Below, in pieces: positions 62,898 to 64,000 of a stretch of 64,000 nucleotides of DNA. The stretch is from positions 62,001 to 126,000 of the forward strand of contig NZ_JTAN02000017.1 in assembly GCF_000949135.2 (NCBI RefSeq). Direction: 5' to 3'. The position numbers and the translations under genes are program-made. Position 1 is the stretch's first letter. Each line of letters opens with the position of its first letter. This DNA is from Burkholderia sp. USMB20 (GTDB lineage Bacteria > Pseudomonadota > Gammaproteobacteria > Burkholderiales > Burkholderiaceae). The notes beneath the pieces were generated by a model. That model worked only from the letters and a program-made list of their open reading frames with translations. It did no database searches and was not told the origin of the DNA.

Positions 62898-63545
62898 ATG
62901 GCCCGCAAGACCCGGGAAGAATCGCTCGCCATCAAGCACCGGATCCTCGACGCCGCCGAGCTCGTGCTGCTCGAAAAAGGCGTCGCGCAAACCGCGATGG
63001 CGGACCTCGCCGAGGCCGCCGGAATGTCGCGGGGCGCCGTGTACGGCCATTACCGCAACAAGATGGAAGTGTGTCTCGCGATGTGCGACCGCGCATTCGC
63101 GCGCACGTCGGAAGGGTTCGACGCGGTCGACAGCCTGCCCGCGTTCGCCACGCTGCGCCGCGCGGCGTCGCATTACCTGCAGCAATGCGGCGAGCCGGGC
63201 GCGATGCAGCGCGTGCTCGTGATCCTCTATACGAAATGCGAGCAGAGCGAGGAGAACGGCGCGCTGCAGCGCCGCCGCATGCTGCTCGAGCTGCAGATGC
63301 TGCGCATCACCAAGGCGCTGCTGCGCCGCGCGATCGCGGCCGGCGAACTGGCCGCCGATCTCGACGTGCATCTCGCGGCCGTCCATCTCGTGTCGCTGCT
63401 CGAAGGCGTGTTCGCCTCGATGATCTGGACCAACCGCTTGCGCGGCAATCGGTGGAACGACGCGGAAGCGATGCTCGACGCCGGCTTCGACGCGGTCAGG
63501 ACATCCGCCGCGCTGCGCGTGCGCGCGCAAAAATTTCCTGTCTGA
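62898..63545 (+). CDS. TetR family repressor of the efflux operon (AmrR-like)
   Basis: The 215-residue protein opens MARKTREESLAIKHRILDAA and shows the TetR helix-turn-helix MADLAEAAGMSRGAVYGHYRNKMEV (about residues 34-58). The remaining ligand-binding domain is helical. It is divergent from the efflux genes with a palindrome between, as in acrR/ttgR/amrR pairs. It probably represses both directions and is released by pump substrates. ATG 62898 (AAGGAAATTCACGAC upstream) is a good start. Confidence 0.93.
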   Translation: MARKTREESLAIKHRILDAAELVLLEKGVAQTAMADLAEAAGMSRGAVYGHYRNKMEVCLAMCDRAFARTSEGFDAVDSLPAFATLRRAASHYLQQCGEPGAMQRVLVILYTKCEQSEENGALQRRRMLLELQMLRITKALLRRAIAAGELAADLDVHLAAVHLVSLLEGVFASMIWTNRLRGNRWNDAEAMLDAGFDAVRTSAALRVRAQKFPV

Positions 63546-63646
63546 CGAAAAGCCGCGCAATAAATGCTGATTTAACCCGATTTACCGCAGTGCGAAACGA
63601 ATGAGCCGACCCTCTTTAAAATTTTTAACGTTTCGCGGAACATCGG

Positions 63647-63790
63647 TAGACTGACGCTGTCATCTTTCTTTAGCGTCTTCGTGATAAACCGGGTTCGACC
63701 CGGAAAGATCACGCCGCCGTTCGAAGCGGGCCTGCCCGCGAGTTGGGTCGAACGGAAACGACACAGGCCCCTGGCGGGGCCTGTTTTGTT
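63647..63790 (+). ncRNA. Candidate small RNA or leader with own promoter and strong terminator
   Basis: A promoter TTAACG (63625-63630), 16-bp spacer, TAGACT (63647-63652) would start an RNA near 63659. It contains the hairpin CCGGGT-TCG-ACCCGG, then GCGGGC and GCCCGC within arms GTTCGA and TCGAAC. It ends in ACAGGCCCC-TGGC-GGGGCCTGT (63764-63785) followed by TTTGTT, a strong intrinsic terminator. No protein fits. It may be a free small RNA, or a terminated leader of the next gene at 63837. Confidence 0.55.
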
Positions 63791-63836
63791 GCACGCCCGT
63801 CGCCCGCCCCGTCGCCACCCGACGGATCTGCCGCCG

Positions 63837-64000
63837 ATGGTTCACGCCCACACCTCTTTGAACCGCTTTTCCTGGACGTGGACACCTTTGGTCAAGCCTG
63901 CCGCAACTCCTGATGCTTTCGCGCCCGGGCGCGCGCAGCGCCTCGTGCGCGCGCTCGTGCCGGCCGCCGTGCTCGGCGCCCTCGCCGCCTTCGGTCTCGC
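63837..64000 (+). CDS. Start of an uncharacterised membrane-anchored protein, truncated by window end
   Basis: From ATG 63837 the frame reads MVHAHTSLNRFSWTWTPLVK and continues PAATPDAFAPGRAQRLVRALVPAAVLGALAAFGL to the edge, 54 residues. The segment ALVPAAVLGALAAFGL is a likely single membrane helix or uncleaved signal. The rest is outside the window, so no family can be named. Several Burkholderia secreted or cell-wall hydrolases start with such an anchor, but that is guesswork. It follows the candidate RNA by about 50 bases. Confidence 0.55.
   Translation, partial: MVHAHTSLNRFSWTWTPLVKPAATPDAFAPGRAQRLVRALVPAAVLGALAAFGL

Noticed and set aside
63660-63851. 63-codon reverse frame over the candidate RNA
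   Set aside because: It runs through hairpins and the terminator, with no ribosome-binding site; the RNA explanation fits better.

Overview
The window is GC-rich with strong third-position GC bias and reads as part of a Burkholderia chromosome, most likely a Burkholderia cepacia complex species. The main reason is a complete ornibactin siderophore locus in the order orbS-H-G-C-D-B/F, divergent orbE, then orbI-J-K-pvdA-orbA-pvdF-orbL. It is flanked by a cobalamin (B12) locus on the left, and by a chaperone-usher fimbrial operon and an AmrAB-OprA-like RND efflux operon on the right. No rRNA, tRNA, CRISPR array or insertion sequence was recognised.

Region 1 (1-3.3 kb) holds housekeeping and accessory genes: a truncated CaiB/BaiF CoA-transferase with a palindromic operator, a small secreted protein, a Nudix hydrolase, a low-molecular-weight phosphatase-like protein, a DUF1993 protein and a YaiI/UPF0178 protein. 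Region 2 (3.3-15.1 kb) is a B12 locus built around two divergent cobalamin riboswitches. Leftward lie a Ni/Co transporter, cobW, cobN, a ChlI-like ATPase and a VWA protein (cobalt uptake and insertion). Rightward lie cobA, a frame-disrupted cobE-like remnant, cobO and cobB. Region 3 (15.1-20.4 kb) carries a BamE-like lipoprotein, an M20 amidohydrolase, an AbiEi/AbiEii-like gene pair, a vapBC toxin-antitoxin pair and an 8-bp tandem repeat.

Region 4 (20.4-50.9 kb) is the ornibactin locus. OrbS, an ECF sigma factor, would read three promoters that all fit TAAA-N17-CGTC: upstream of orbH, orbI and orbE. PvdA hydroxylates ornithine; PvdF, OrbK and OrbL formylate or acylate it; OrbG hydroxylates aspartate; OrbI and OrbJ (with the MbtH-like OrbH) assemble the peptide. 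OrbE is the probable exporter, OrbA the receptor, OrbB/C/D the uptake ABC system and OrbF the ferric reductase. As given, orbI is split by a net frameshift that looks like two nearby single-base deletions.

Region 5 (51-56.9 kb) is a four-gene fimbrial operon (major subunit, usher, chaperone, adhesin-like subunit) preceded by an unusually AT-rich gene-free stretch. Region 6 (56.9-64 kb) is a tripartite efflux operon with a divergent TetR gene and a 20-bp perfect palindrome between them. It is followed by a candidate small RNA or leader with its own promoter and a strong terminator, and by the start of one more gene.
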